64,000 bases of DNA, from positions 434,001 to 498,000 of the forward strand of contig NZ_BCSX01000024.1 in NCBI RefSeq assembly GCF_001570425.1, written 5' to 3'. Of this stretch, positions 18,693 through 28,947 are shown in pieces. The translations under genes were made by a program, and so were the position numbers. This DNA comes from Mycolicibacterium brisbanense. Lineage in GTDB: Bacteria; Actinomycetota; Actinomycetes; Mycobacteriales; Mycobacteriaceae. The first letter of the stretch is position 1; each line of letters starts with the position of its first letter. A model generated the notes under the pieces. The model was not told the DNA's origin. It searched no databases and worked only from the letters and a program-made list of their open reading frames with translations.

Positions 18693-20570
18693 TCAGGCGT
18701 CCTGCCCGCGGAGCACCGGCGTCAGCGCGTCCAACACGGCTGGATCTTCGATCGTCGACGGCGCCGGCTCGTCGCGGCCGTCGGCAATCGCGCGCATGGT
18801 CTTGCGCAGGATCTTGCCCGAGCGGGTCTTCGGCAGCGCCGCCACCACGTCGACCTTCTTGAAAAAGGCCACCGCTCCTATGTTGTCGCGCACCGCGGCG
18901 ATGAGCTCCTCGGACAGCCGGTCGGCCGACACCCCGGACTTGAGCACCACGAACCCGCGCGGCACCTGTCCCTTGATCTCGTCGGCCACGCCGATCACCG
19001 CGCATTCGGCCACCGCCGGATGCTGCGCCAGCACCGCTTCGATCGACCCGGTCGACAGCCGGTGCCCGGCGACGTTGATGACGTCGTCGGTGCGGCCCAT
19101 CACGAACAGGTAGCCGTCGGAGTCGATGTAGCCGCCGTCGCCGGTCAGGTAGTAGCCGGTGAACGCCGACAGGTAGGCCGCCACATAACGATGGTCGTCG
19201 CCCCACAACGTCGGCAGGGTGCCCGGCGGCAGCGGCAGTTTGACGCAGATCGCGCCCTCATCACCGGGCTCGGCCACCGCGCCGTCCGAATGCAGGATCT
19301 GGACGTCGTAGCCCGGCATGGGCACTGTGGCCGAGCCTGGCTTGACCGGCAGGGGCTGCACGCCCATCGGGTCGGCGGCGATCGCCCAGCCGGTCTCGGT
19401 CTGCCACCAGTGGTCGATGACGGGAATGCCCAGCTTGTCGGCGGCCCAGTGATAGGTGTCGGGGTCGAGCCGCTCGCCGGCCTGGAACAGGTATTTCAGA
19501 CCGGACAGGTCGTAGTTGCCGATCAGAGCACCGTCGGGGTCTTCCTTCTTGATGGCGCGGATGGCCGTTGGCGCGGTGAACAGCACCTTGACCTTGTGCT
19601 CGGCGGCGACCCGCCAGAACGCCCCGGCGTCGGGCGTACCGATCGGCTTGCCCTCGTAGAGCACGGTTGTCGCCCCGAGCAACAGCGGGGCGTAGACGAT
19701 GTAGGAGTGGCCGACCACCCACCCGACATCGGAGGCGGCCCAGTACACGTCGCCCGGAGCGGTGTCGTAGATGTGGCGCATGCTCCACAGCAGGGCCACG
19801 GCGTGCCCGCCGTTGTCGCGCACGATGCCCTTCGGCTTGCCGGTGGTGCCCGACGTGTAGAGCACGTACAGCGGGTCGGTCGCCGCGACCGGCACCGGAT
19901 CGGCCGGCGTCGCGGACGCCGTCAGCTCCCGCCAGTCGTGGTCGCGGCCGGCGACCAGTGCGCAGGGGCGTTGTTCGCGCTGCAGGATCACGCAGGCCCG
20001 CGGCTTGTGCTCGGCGATGTCCAGCGCGGTGTCGAGCATCGGCTTGTACTCGACGATGCGGGTCGGCTCGATGCCGCAGGACGCGCTCACCACGGCCACC
20101 GGCTTGGCGTCATCGATCCGGGTGGCCAGTTCGTGCGCGGCGAACCCGCCGAACACCACCGAATGCACGGCACCGAGGCGCGCGCAGGCCAGCATCGCGA
20201 TGACGGCCTCGGGGATCATCGGCATGTACACGACCACCAGATCGCCCTTGCCGACGCCCAATTGGCGTAGCGCACCGGCGAATTGGGCGGTGGCGTCGCG
20301 CAGTTCGCGGTAGGTGTAGGTGCGTTTGGTGCCGGTGACGGGGGAGTCGTAGATCAATGCGGCCTGCTCCCCGCGTTCGGCGACGTGGCGATCGAGCGCG
20401 TTGGCGCAGGTGTTCAGTTCGCCGTCGGGGAACCAGCGGTAGAACGGCGGGTTGTCGTCATCGAGGATGCGTTGAGGCTCGCGTGTCCAGGTGACCGCCT
20501 TGGCCGCGTCGGCCCAGAAGGTGGCGGGGTCGTTGATGCTGATGTCGAAGAGGTCGCGATAACCGGACAT
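18693..20570 (-). CDS. prpE: Propionyl-CoA synthetase (PrpE-type acyl-CoA ligase)
   Basis: The enzyme activates a short acyl acid (propionate, acetate) to its CoA thioester through an acyl-AMP. The N-terminal YRDLFDISINDPATFWADAA is the PrpE/Acs N-terminal domain. The AMP-binding motif Y-T-S-G-T-T-G-K-P-K-G is near residue 245, Y-L-T-G-D near 475, and the acetylatable Lys in R-S-G-K-I-L-R-K near 595. I took ATG 20570 rather than the longer in-frame start at 20624, whose extension is Arg-rich and unlike the family. Confidence 0.9.
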   Translation of the reverse strand: MSGYRDLFDISINDPATFWADAAKAVTWTREPQRILDDDNPPFYRWFPDGELNTCANALDRHVAERGEQAALIYDSPVTGTKRTYTYRELRDATAQFAGALRQLGVGKGDLVVVYMPMIPEAVIAMLACARLGAVHSVVFGGFAAHELATRIDDAKPVAVVSASCGIEPTRIVEYKPMLDTALDIAEHKPRACVILQREQRPCALVAGRDHDWRELTASATPADPVPVAATDPLYVLYTSGTTGKPKGIVRDNGGHAVALLWSMRHIYDTAPGDVYWAASDVGWVVGHSYIVYAPLLLGATTVLYEGKPIGTPDAGAFWRVAAEHKVKVLFTAPTAIRAIKKEDPDGALIGNYDLSGLKYLFQAGERLDPDTYHWAADKLGIPVIDHWWQTETGWAIAADPMGVQPLPVKPGSATVPMPGYDVQILHSDGAVAEPGDEGAICVKLPLPPGTLPTLWGDDHRYVAAYLSAFTGYYLTGDGGYIDSDGYLFVMGRTDDVINVAGHRLSTGSIEAVLAQHPAVAECAVIGVADEIKGQVPRGFVVLKSGVSADRLSEELIAAVRDNIGAVAFFKKVDVVAALPKTRSGKILRKTMRAIADGRDEPAPSTIEDPAVLDALTPVLRGQDA

Positions 20571-20679
20571 AGCCCGACACCGTAGCCGGTGCTCACCCCT
20601 CCCCGCGAGCAGACGCTGAATCACACCATGTGGCGCGAAATCGGGCGATTCTGTGTCTGTTCGGCGGGTCTCTGCGGGG

Positions 20680-23514
20680 CTAATCCGCGCCTGCAGCGGC
20701 GGCCGAGCGGTTGGCGGTGCCCTTCTTCGGCTTCGGAGCCGCCACCGGCTCAGACACTGGCACCGTGGCGGGTGGCTGTGTCACCGGCCGGCACATCTCG
20801 ATCGCCTTGTCGGTGTACACCCGGTACCCGAAATCGGGGTTGTAACCGTGGATTTCAGGCGTGTCGAGATCGCGCAGGAACGTGAGGATCTCGCGGCTGA
20901 ACACCTGGCCGGGTACCAGCACCGGGAAGCCCGGGGGATAGGGCGTGACGAACGTCGCCGACACCACATCGGCTCCCGCATCGAGCTTTTCGAGGATCTC
21001 GTCGGTGCCGAGGTATTCGCAGTTGGTGTCGTCGTAGGACAGGTAGAACGCCCGACGTACGTCGCCCTCGGGTGTAGATGTATCGCCCGTCGTATCCCGG
21101 AACACCTCGTGGAAGCCGCTGAAGTTGGGCAGCGCGGCCGTGCTCGCGGTCAGCTTGCGCACCTTCTGCTCGAACCGGCTGCGCTCGCCGAGGCCCATGT
21201 CGCCGACGGCGTCGTCGAGTTCTCGGGCGATCTTCACCAGCACTTCCACCAGGAACGCCACCGATGAGCGGGTGGTGCCGATGTTGGTCATGAACAGCAC
21301 GGTGTTGCGGGAGGTCTTGTTGATCTGCACACCGTGGCGGTCCATCAGCTGGTCGCGTTTGAAGGTGTCACCGTCGTAGCCGGTGCGGCCGATCGACAAC
21401 GTGATCCGCGACGGGTCGAGCACGAACTCGTCGCGGTCCCACGCCGTCATCATGTTGCGCAACCCCGAGCGCAGCGGCTGGGCGATGTGCGAGTCGCGGA
21501 ACTCGTCGGGGATGAGGTCCGACGTGCGCAGGCAGGCCATGTAGCGGCTCAGCAGCGGATGGTTGTCGATCGCGTCGCGCAGCTGCATGGCGTTCTCGAT
21601 CTGGCGCTGCACCAGTTCCACACCCTCCAGCGCCACCTGCCGCCGGCCCAGGTCCAGGGACGCCAGGATCTGATAGTTGGGAGAGGTGGAGGTATGCGCC
21701 ATGTACGCCTCGTGGAACGCCTCGGAGACCTTCTGGTCGAAGTCCTGGTCGAAGACGTGGATCATCGAGCCCTGCCGCAACGAGGTCAGCGTCTTGTGCG
21801 TCGACTGCGACGCGTACACCCGCACCCGCGCCTTGGCCGGATCCGGTGCCAGCCTGCGGTTGAGCAGTTCATCGTCGGTCGGCGGGTTCTGGCTGTCGGC
21901 GGCCAGCTGCTTCTGGTAGGCCTCGGAATAGTCCTTGTCCGCCAACTTCTCTCGCAGTTTGGCGGCCGAGGCCATCGCGGTGCGAGCCCGGTACACCGGA
22001 TGGAACCGGGCGAACGCGAACCAGGCTTCGTCCCACAGGAACACCAGATCGGGCTTGATGGCCAGGCATTCCTCCATGACGCGCTGCACGTCGTAGACGA
22101 TGCCGTCGAACGTGCAGTTGGTCAGCGAGATCATCTTGACGCGATCCAGCTTGCCGGCGCGCTTGAGCGCCAACAACTTCGACTTGATCTCGCGCAGCGG
22201 CACGGCGCCGTACATGGTGTAGTCGGGCAGCGGGTAGGCCTCGAGATAGATGACGTTCGCGCCGGCCAGCATCATGCCGTAGTGGTGAGACTGGTGGCAG
22301 TTACGGTCCAGCAGCACGATGTCGCCGGGCGCCACCAATGACTGGGTGACGATCTTGTTGGCGGTCGAGGTGCCGTTGGTGACGAAGTAGGTGCGACGCG
22401 ATCCGTAGGTCTCGGCGGCCAGCTGCTGGGTCTCCCGCAGCGGACCGGTCGGTTCGAGCAGCGAATCCAGGCCGCCGCACGTGGCTGAGGTCTCGGCCAT
22501 GAACACGTCGAGCCCGTAGAAGCTGACCATGTCTTTGATCCAGTGCGAGTTGACAATCGACTTGCCCTGGCTGATGGGCAGGGCATGGAACACACCCGTC
22601 GGCCGGTGGCTGTATTGCTTGAGTGCGCTGAAGAACGGCGTGCGGTACCGCGCGGCCACGCCCTGCAGGATCGACAGGTGTAGCTCGAGCACGCCCTCCC
22701 GGGCGTGGAAAACCCGGCGGAATGAGGGCCCGAGCCGCCCCGCGATCTCCTCGACGTCGATCTCGGTCATCAGATAGAGGTCGAGTTCGGGGCGCAGCTC
22801 GTGCAGCGACGCGGCCAGGATCTGGGCCCGTTCGTCGGGCGACTTGTGGTCGTCGAGGTCGGCGGACACTTTGGTGTCGGCGAACTCGGCCAGCGCGCTG
22901 AGGTTGCGTTCGGACTGGTGGCTGAACCGGCGCCGGATCACCACCGCCTGCAGGTTGACGTTGAGTCGCGCGGCGATCAGCGCCTCGTCGCCGCTGGCCA
23001 CCACCACGAGTTCGTACACGAACTCGTCGTCGGGACGACGCCAGCTGCGAACCTCCTTGCGCAGCGCGCGTTCCTGGGCCTCGGTCATCTTCTCGACGAC
23101 CAGTACCTCGAAGTAGAGCTGCTCCTTGTGGGTGACGGGCTGCTGTTCGAGGGTGCGCGGATCGGCGGGGAAGATCTCGACGTCCTCGACATTGGCACTG
23201 TCGGCGTCCCCGGTCCGATAGGACTCACTTGTCAGTGCCCGGTTGATCCGGCTGACGGTACTGGCGAACTTGTCGTAGCCGCCGGTGTTGAACAGCCGCT
23301 GCACCTTGGCGAACCGGGCCGAACCGGGGTACGCCCAGTACGGTTCCAGCGGTGTCAGGGCCGCCAGCTGGTCCCGGCAGATCGCGGTGTACTCGTCCTT
23401 GAGAGCTCCGACCGTGGTGGCGCGGTTCAGCCGGTCGGCGGCTTCTTCCAATCGGCACCACGCGTCGCTGCGTAGTTGCCAGACACTGTTGTACGCATGC
23501 GATCGATCGGCCAT
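20680..23514 (-). CDS. adi: Large PLP-dependent Orn/Lys/Arg decarboxylase-family protein
   Basis: The 944-residue protein resembles Rv2531c. Its N-terminal ~250 residues form the mycobacterial accessory and wing region; the PLP-binding aspartate-aminotransferase fold follows, with F-V-T-N-G-T-S-T-A-N-K (cofactor phosphate region), the D-E-A-W-F-A motif, and the Schiff-base Lys in S-Q-S-T-H-K-T-L. The C-terminal decarboxylase domain holds PYPPGFPVLVPG. A ~35-residue Pro/Lys/Ala tail follows. The likely reaction is decarboxylation of a basic amino acid; the exact substrate cannot be read from sequence. Confidence 0.88.
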   Translation of the reverse strand: MADRSHAYNSVWQLRSDAWCRLEEAADRLNRATTVGALKDEYTAICRDQLAALTPLEPYWAYPGSARFAKVQRLFNTGGYDKFASTVSRINRALTSESYRTGDADSANVEDVEIFPADPRTLEQQPVTHKEQLYFEVLVVEKMTEAQERALRKEVRSWRRPDDEFVYELVVVASGDEALIAARLNVNLQAVVIRRRFSHQSERNLSALAEFADTKVSADLDDHKSPDERAQILAASLHELRPELDLYLMTEIDVEEIAGRLGPSFRRVFHAREGVLELHLSILQGVAARYRTPFFSALKQYSHRPTGVFHALPISQGKSIVNSHWIKDMVSFYGLDVFMAETSATCGGLDSLLEPTGPLRETQQLAAETYGSRRTYFVTNGTSTANKIVTQSLVAPGDIVLLDRNCHQSHHYGMMLAGANVIYLEAYPLPDYTMYGAVPLREIKSKLLALKRAGKLDRVKMISLTNCTFDGIVYDVQRVMEECLAIKPDLVFLWDEAWFAFARFHPVYRARTAMASAAKLREKLADKDYSEAYQKQLAADSQNPPTDDELLNRRLAPDPAKARVRVYASQSTHKTLTSLRQGSMIHVFDQDFDQKVSEAFHEAYMAHTSTSPNYQILASLDLGRRQVALEGVELVQRQIENAMQLRDAIDNHPLLSRYMACLRTSDLIPDEFRDSHIAQPLRSGLRNMMTAWDRDEFVLDPSRITLSIGRTGYDGDTFKRDQLMDRHGVQINKTSRNTVLFMTNIGTTRSSVAFLVEVLVKIARELDDAVGDMGLGERSRFEQKVRKLTASTAALPNFSGFHEVFRDTTGDTSTPEGDVRRAFYLSYDDTNCEYLGTDEILEKLDAGADVVSATFVTPYPPGFPVLVPGQVFSREILTFLRDLDTPEIHGYNPDFGYRVYTDKAIEMCRPVTQPPATVPVSEPVAAPKPKKGTANRSAAAAGAD

Positions 23515-23654
23515 CGCACAAGCGTCCTCAGCGGATTCGTCCGGCGAGCGAGTGACAGGCGAACGTTGCGCGGCAATCGTGTGACGGCGGGCTGACGCGC
23601 AGCTGGGAGCCTGCGTGACGTTTGACCGCGCCGTGGTCGGGTAGCCCAGCGCCC

Positions 23655-24131
23655 ATGGTTGAGTCGTCTCCGGGAGCGGTCGACAGTCCGCTGATCGTCA
23701 AGCGCCACACCACTGCGTCGCGTAAGCAGGTGTGGGATGTCGTCGCCGATGGGTGGACGTACTCGCAATGGGTGGTCGGCAACACGCGGATGCGGGCCGT
23801 CGCCCCCGACTGGCCCGCGGCGGGCAGCAAGATTCACCACACGATCGGGGTCTGGCCCGTGGTGGTCAACGACGAGACGGTGGTCGAATCGTGCACACCG
23901 CTGGAGGAGTTGGTGTTGTTGGCCAGGGTGCGGCCGTTCGGCGGTGCACGGATCACCTTGCGGTTGGCCGACGTCCACGACGGTACGCGGATCGAGATGG
24001 CTGAGGTGCCGGTTGGCGGGCCGCTCAACTGGGTGCCGCACCGGCTGGCGCTGCTGCTGGTCTACCCGCGCAACCGTGAGTGTGTCGAGCGGTTGGCGGC
24101 GCTGGCCGAACGCCGGGAAGCGCCGCAATGA
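23655..24131 (+). CDS. SRPBCC (polyketide cyclase/START-like) protein
   Basis: The 158-residue protein has a helix-grip fold pattern (VKRHTTASRKQVWDVVADGWTYSQWVVGNTRMRAV). Its stop overlaps the start of the oxidoreductase gene (ATGA), so the two are coupled; such pairs are common in mycobacteria and suggest the small protein handles the hydrophobic substrate. I chose ATG 23655; an in-frame start at 23622 is possible. Confidence 0.8.
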   Translation: MVESSPGAVDSPLIVKRHTTASRKQVWDVVADGWTYSQWVVGNTRMRAVAPDWPAAGSKIHHTIGVWPVVVNDETVVESCTPLEELVLLARVRPFGGARITLRLADVHDGTRIEMAEVPVGGPLNWVPHRLALLLVYPRNRECVERLAALAERREAPQ

Positions 24132-25720
24132 GCCGGCTCAGCGCGGACGCTGTGGTGATCGGCGCGGGCCACAACGGCCTGGTCGCCGCGGCCATGCTCG
24201 TTGACGCGGGGTGGGACGTACTGGTGCTGGAGGCACAACCCGAGCCGGGTGGCGCGGTCAAGAGTGCCGAACTCTTTCCCGGGTACGTCAGCGATCTCTA
24301 CAGCGCGTTCTACCCGCTGTCGGTGGCATCCCCGGCGTTGCGTGCCTTGCATCTGGAAGATCACGGCCTGCGGTGGAGCCGTGCACCGGCTGTGGTGGGG
24401 CATCCGCACTCGGCCGCAGACGAGGACGCCCCAGTCATCTATCGCGATATCGCCCGCACCGCAGCCGAATTGGACCGTCATCACCGCGGAGATGGCCAGA
24501 AGTGGTGTGCACTGTTCGAGCAGTGGCAGCAGGTCCGCGAGCCCCTTCTGGAGGCGCTGTTCGCGCCGTTTCCGCCGATCCGTGGGCTGCTCGGGCTGCT
24601 GCACCGGCTGGGTACCTCCGACGCGCTGCGACTCGCGCACCTGTTGCTCTTGCCGGCAGGTGTGATGGCCGAGCGGTTGTTCGACGGCGCCGCGGCGCGA
24701 TTGTTGTTGTTGGGCAACGCGATGCATGCCGACGTGCCGATCGACGCTCCGGGCAGCGGAGTCATGGGCTATCTGCTGATCATGATGGCGCAGGACGGCG
24801 GGTGGCCCGTGCCGGTCGGCGGTGCGGGGCAGTTGACCGCGGCGCTGGTGCGGCGAGCCACGGCGGCGGGGGCCCGGATCGAATGCGGGCGCGAGGTGGA
24901 TGGCATCGCGGTACGCGGTGGCCGCGCGGTCGAGGTGCGAACGGCCGACGGCACCACGGTGCGGGTGCGGCGTGCCGTCATCGCCGACACGTCGGCGCCC
25001 AGGCTCTACCGTGACTTGCTCCCCGCGGACGCTGTGCCTGCGTCGGTTCTCGACAGCATGCGTCATTTCGACTGGGATACACCGGTTTTGAAGGTCAATT
25101 ACGCGCTCGACGAGCCGGTGCCGTGGCGGTCGAAGAACCTCAACGAGGTCGGCACGGTGCACCTGGGCGCCGACCATGACGGCCTCGTCCGCTGGATGGC
25201 CGATTTGCACACCGGCACGCTGCCGCGGCAGCCGTTCATGCTCTTCGGGCAGATGACCACCGCCGACCCGAGCCGGTCACCGGCAGGCACCGAAAGCGCC
25301 TGGGCGTACACGCATTTGCCGCGCCGCGTCACCGATGACGCGTCGGCCGACCGGGTCGCGGCGGCTGTCGGCCAGGTGCTCGAAGAGCACGCACCCGGAT
25401 TCACCGATCATGTGGTCGGCACCATGGTTCAGCGGCCCTCGGATCTGCAGAGCGGCGATGAGAATCTGCACGGCGGAGCGGTCAACGGAGGCACGTCACA
25501 GCTGTACCAGCAGTTGATCTTTCGGCCCGCGCCGGGATTCGGCCGGGCGCAGACACCGGTCGACAATGTCTATCTGGGCAGCGCCGGCGCGACGCCGGGA
25601 GGCGGGGTGCACGGCGCGTGCGGGCGTAACGCGGCCAGGGCCGCGCTGGGCGGCGACGGTGTGTCGGGTTGGCCGCGACGGCGGCTCAACAAGGCCGTCA
25701 TCTCGCTGCTGACGGGCTAG
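24128..25720 (+). CDS. Phytoene desaturase-like FAD/NAD(P)-dependent oxidoreductase
   Basis: The N-terminus has a dinucleotide-binding fold (V-I-G-A-G-H-N-G-L-V-A-A, then V-L-E-A-Q-P-E-P-G-G). The C-terminus carries the amine-oxidase/CrtI FAD signature Y-L-G-S-A-G-A-T-P-G-G-G-V-H-G-A-C-G. At 530 residues it matches CrtI-like or Pyridine nucleotide-disulphide oxidoreductase domain 2-type proteins. No carotenoid synthesis genes are nearby, so the substrate is open. It starts inside the end of the SRPBCC gene and converges on kdpE with nine bases between. Confidence 0.85.
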   Translation: MSRLSADAVVIGAGHNGLVAAAMLVDAGWDVLVLEAQPEPGGAVKSAELFPGYVSDLYSAFYPLSVASPALRALHLEDHGLRWSRAPAVVGHPHSAADEDAPVIYRDIARTAAELDRHHRGDGQKWCALFEQWQQVREPLLEALFAPFPPIRGLLGLLHRLGTSDALRLAHLLLLPAGVMAERLFDGAAARLLLLGNAMHADVPIDAPGSGVMGYLLIMMAQDGGWPVPVGGAGQLTAALVRRATAAGARIECGREVDGIAVRGGRAVEVRTADGTTVRVRRAVIADTSAPRLYRDLLPADAVPASVLDSMRHFDWDTPVLKVNYALDEPVPWRSKNLNEVGTVHLGADHDGLVRWMADLHTGTLPRQPFMLFGQMTTADPSRSPAGTESAWAYTHLPRRVTDDASADRVAAAVGQVLEEHAPGFTDHVVGTMVQRPSDLQSGDENLHGGAVNGGTSQLYQQLIFRPAPGFGRAQTPVDNVYLGSAGATPGGGVHGACGRNAARAALGGDGVSGWPRRRLNKAVISLLTG

Positions 25721-25729
25721 CAGGGACGC

Positions 25730-26419
25730 TCACTCCTGGAACCGGTAGCCCATGCCCGCCTCGGTCAACAGGTGCACGGGGTGCGACGGATCGTCCTCGA
25801 GTTTGCGCCGCAGTTGCGCGAGGTAGACCCGCAGATAGTGGGTTTCCTTGGCGTAGGCCGGGCCCCACACCTCCTTGAGCAGTTCCTCGCGGCCCACCAG
25901 CTTGCCGCGGTTGCGTACGAGCATCTCGAGCATGCCCCACTCAGTGGGGGTCAGATGCACCTCGGCGTCGTTCTTGGTGACCTTCTTGGCGGCGAGGTCG
26001 ACGGTGAACGACGATGTCTCGATCACCGGCTGGTCGGCGTCGGCGACCGCCGCGCGTCGTACCGCGGCCCGCAACCGGGCCAGAAACTCGTCCATGCCAA
26101 AGGGTTTGGTGACGTAGTCGTCGGCTCCGGCGTCGAGCGCCTCGACCTTGTCGGAGGAATCGGTGCGGGCCGAAAGAACGATCACCGGCGCCGACAACCA
26201 GCCGCGCAACCCGGCGAGCACCTCGATACCGGACATGTCGGGCAGCCCGAGGTCGAGCACGATGACGTCGGGACGATGATCGGCGGCACTGCGCAGTGCT
26301 TCGGCTCCGCTGGCCGCACAGGTGACCTCATAGCCGCGCACCGAGAGGTTGATTCTCAAGGCCCGCAGGATCTGCGGCTCGTCGTCGATCACCAGCACCC
26401 GGGTCTTAGCTACACCCAT
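25730..26419 (-). CDS. kdpE: Response regulator KdpE
   Basis: KdpE is an OmpR-type response regulator that activates kdp at low potassium or turgor. The receiver domain has D-D-E near residue 12, the phosphoacceptor in V-L-D-L-G-L-P-D near 56 and Lys near 108 (Y-V-T-K-P-F). The C-terminal winged helix spans about 130-226 (LTPTEWGMLEMLVRNRGKLVGREELLKEVWG). It follows kdpD by 28 bases and is the last gene of the operon. Confidence 0.95.
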   Translation of the reverse strand: MGVAKTRVLVIDDEPQILRALRINLSVRGYEVTCAASGAEALRSAADHRPDVIVLDLGLPDMSGIEVLAGLRGWLSAPVIVLSARTDSSDKVEALDAGADDYVTKPFGMDEFLARLRAAVRRAAVADADQPVIETSSFTVDLAAKKVTKNDAEVHLTPTEWGMLEMLVRNRGKLVGREELLKEVWGPAYAKETHYLRVYLAQLRRKLEDDPSHPVHLLTEAGMGYRFQE

Positions 26420-26447
26420 GCGCGATCCTTCAGTTTTTCGATGACCA

Positions 26448-28940
26448 TCACGGTGCAGCCAAGTCGATTTCGACGGTCAGTCCACCGCCTGGGGTGTCGG
26501 TGGCCCAGATGGTTCCGCCCATCGCCTCGACGAACCCGCGAGCCACTGACAGGCCGAGCCCGACACCGGTGCTGTTGTCATGATCGCCGAGCCGCTGGAA
26601 GGGTGCGAACAGCGCGGTGCCGGTTCCCCGTGGCACGCCCGGGCCTTCATCGATGACCGCGATCAGCACCCGGTCGCCCACGCGTCCCGCGGTCACCCGG
26701 ATCGGGCCGTCGGGCGCATAGCGCATGGCGTTGTCGATCAAGTTGGCCAGCACCCGCTCCAACAGGCCACCGTCGGCCATCGCCACCGAATCGTCCACTT
26801 CCACCTTCACGCGGTCCAGTCCTTGGCGCCCGAATCCTGTGGTACCCCTGCTGATCCCGATCAGAGCGCGTTGCACGGCCTCCTCTAGATACACCGGGCG
26901 CAGTTCGGGCCGCACCACACCGGCGGCCAGTCGCGACGAGTCCAGCAGGTTGCCCACCAGCGCGGTCAGTGCATCGATGGACTCCTCCACTGTGGCCAAC
27001 AGTTCCGCGGTGTCGTCCTCGGAGAAGTCGACATCGTCACTGCGCAGACTGGATACGGCTGCCTTGGCGGCGGCCAGCGGGGTGCGCAGGTCGTGGCTGA
27101 CGGCCGAGAGCAGTGAGCGCCGCAGCTCGTCGGCTTGGGCGATGGCGTTGGCTTTGCCTGCCGCTTCGCTCAGTTCTCGCTGCCGCACCAGCCCCGCGGC
27201 TTGCATCGCGACGGCGCCAAGCACCCGCCGGTCGCGGGCGGGCAGCTGACGCCCCGACATCAGCAACCAGAACTCGTCGTCGCCGACCTCGATGGCGGTG
27301 TCGGCCGAATCAACCTGCACACAAGGATCTTCGCCCACGCACGCCACGATGCCCGTACCTTCCCGCAGCAGGCTCACTGCGCGTTGGCTGTAGGTCTCCC
27401 GGACGCGTTCGAGCAGCGTCTCCAGGTCTGCGCCGCGCAGGACCGATCCGGCGAACAGCGCCAGCAGCTCGGCTTCCCGCGACGCCCACTTGGCCTCTCT
27501 GGCTCGCTTCGCGGCGCCGTCGACCAACGCCGCGACCGCCACCGCGACGGCCAGCAGCACCACGACGGTGATGGCGCTGTTGGGGTCGGCGATGGTGAAC
27601 GTGTGCCGCGGCGCCACCAGGAAGTAGTTCAGCAGCAGGCCCGAGAGCACCGCGGACACCGCGGCGGGTGCGACACCGCCGAGCAGCGCCACGACGAGGA
27701 CACCGACGAAGAACAGTGCGCTCTCACCGCCGACCCCGAGGTACGGGTCGAGCAGATACACCGTCACCGCGCAGATCGCCGACGGAACCACCACGGCCGC
27801 GAGCCACGACGCGAGATGGCGATGCTCGGTCTCCAGCCGGGCACCGCGCCTGGCGTGCTCGTGGGTCACCATGTGCACATCGATCTTGCCGGACTGCTGC
27901 ACCACAGCCGCGCCGATGCCCTCATCGAACAAGCGGGCCCAGCGGGACCGTCGCGACGTGCCGAGCACCAGCTGGGTGGCGTTGCGCTCGCGGGCGAAAT
28001 CCAGCAGGGCCGTCGGGACATCGTCGCCGACGACGGTGTGCACCGTGGCGCCGAGGCTGGTTGCCAGCTCGCGCACCTTGCCCATATGCGCGGCCGATAC
28101 GCCAGAGAGCCCGTCGCCGCGGACCACGTGGACCACCATCAGTTCGGCGCTCGATCGCGACGCGATCCGGGATGCCCGGCGTACCAGGGTCTCTGATTCC
28201 GGGCCGCCCGTCACGGCCACCACGACCCGCTCGCGGGCCTCCCAGGTGTCGGTGATTTTGTTGTCGGCGCGGTACTTGGCCAGCGCCGCGTCCACCTGGT
28301 CGGCTAGCCACAGCAGGGCCAATTCCCGCAGGGCGGTGAGGTTTCCGCGCCGGAAGTAGTTCGACAGTGCGGCGTCGATCCGTTCCGGTGCGTACACGTT
28401 GCCGTGGGATAGCCTGCGCTGCAACGCCTCCGGGGTGATGTCCACCAACTCGATCTGATCGGCGGACCGGACCACCTCGTCGGGCACCTTCTCCTGCTGC
28501 TCGATACCGGTGATGCCGGACACGACGTCGTTCAGGCTTTCCAGGTGCTGCACGTTCACCGTCGAGACGACGGTGATGCCCGCGGCGAGCAATTCCTCGA
28601 CGTCCTGCCAGCGTTTGGCGTTCTTGCTGCCGGGCGTGTTGGTGTGGGCCAGCTCATCGACCAGCACCACCTGCGGGTTGCGGGCCAGCACCGCCGGCAC
28701 GTCGAGTTCCGGGAAGCGGCTGCCGCGGTACTCGACGTAGTGCGGCGGGATCATCTCGATGCCCTCGAGCAGTTCGGCGGTCTTGGCGCGACCGTGGGTT
28801 TCGACCACTGCGGCCACCACGTCGGTGCCACGTTCGAGCCGTCGGTGCGCCTCGCCGAGCATGGCGTAGGTTTTGCCCACGCCGGGAGCTGCGCCCAGGT
28901 AGATGCGCAGTTCACCTCGCTTCGGGGTATTGGCCGTCAT
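26448..28940 (-). CDS. kdpD: Sensor histidine kinase KdpD
   Basis: KdpD senses potassium and osmotic conditions and controls KdpE phosphorylation. In order: KdpD N-terminal domain with Walker A G-A-A-P-G-V-G-K-T-Y (near residue 12), universal stress-like domain (about 225-365), a DUF4118 set of four membrane helices (about 390-490), a GAF-like region, HisKA with S-H-D-L-R-T-P-L (near 640) and a HATPase domain ending at 830. ATG 28940 starts the family N-terminus; an in-frame extension to 29006 lies over the end of kdpC in an unrelated sequence. Confidence 0.95.
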   Translation of the reverse strand: MTANTPKRGELRIYLGAAPGVGKTYAMLGEAHRRLERGTDVVAAVVETHGRAKTAELLEGIEMIPPHYVEYRGSRFPELDVPAVLARNPQVVLVDELAHTNTPGSKNAKRWQDVEELLAAGITVVSTVNVQHLESLNDVVSGITGIEQQEKVPDEVVRSADQIELVDITPEALQRRLSHGNVYAPERIDAALSNYFRRGNLTALRELALLWLADQVDAALAKYRADNKITDTWEARERVVVAVTGGPESETLVRRASRIASRSSAELMVVHVVRGDGLSGVSAAHMGKVRELATSLGATVHTVVGDDVPTALLDFARERNATQLVLGTSRRSRWARLFDEGIGAAVVQQSGKIDVHMVTHEHARRGARLETEHRHLASWLAAVVVPSAICAVTVYLLDPYLGVGGESALFFVGVLVVALLGGVAPAAVSAVLSGLLLNYFLVAPRHTFTIADPNSAITVVVLLAVAVAVAALVDGAAKRAREAKWASREAELLALFAGSVLRGADLETLLERVRETYSQRAVSLLREGTGIVACVGEDPCVQVDSADTAIEVGDDEFWLLMSGRQLPARDRRVLGAVAMQAAGLVRQRELSEAAGKANAIAQADELRRSLLSAVSHDLRTPLAAAKAAVSSLRSDDVDFSEDDTAELLATVEESIDALTALVGNLLDSSRLAAGVVRPELRPVYLEEAVQRALIGISRGTTGFGRQGLDRVKVEVDDSVAMADGGLLERVLANLIDNAMRYAPDGPIRVTAGRVGDRVLIAVIDEGPGVPRGTGTALFAPFQRLGDHDNSTGVGLGLSVARGFVEAMGGTIWATDTPGGGLTVEIDLAAP

Positions 28941-28947
28941 CAACCCA

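Noticed and set aside
18603..20270. 555-residue open frame on the plus strand opposite prpE
   Set aside because: It is the antisense of a clear PrpE gene; its His/Arg/Gly-rich composition is that of a GC-rich shadow frame.
20589..20885. Plus-strand 98-residue frame with several Cys between prpE and the decarboxylase
   Set aside because: Most of it is antisense to the decarboxylase C-terminus; the Cys-containing start has no ribosome site.
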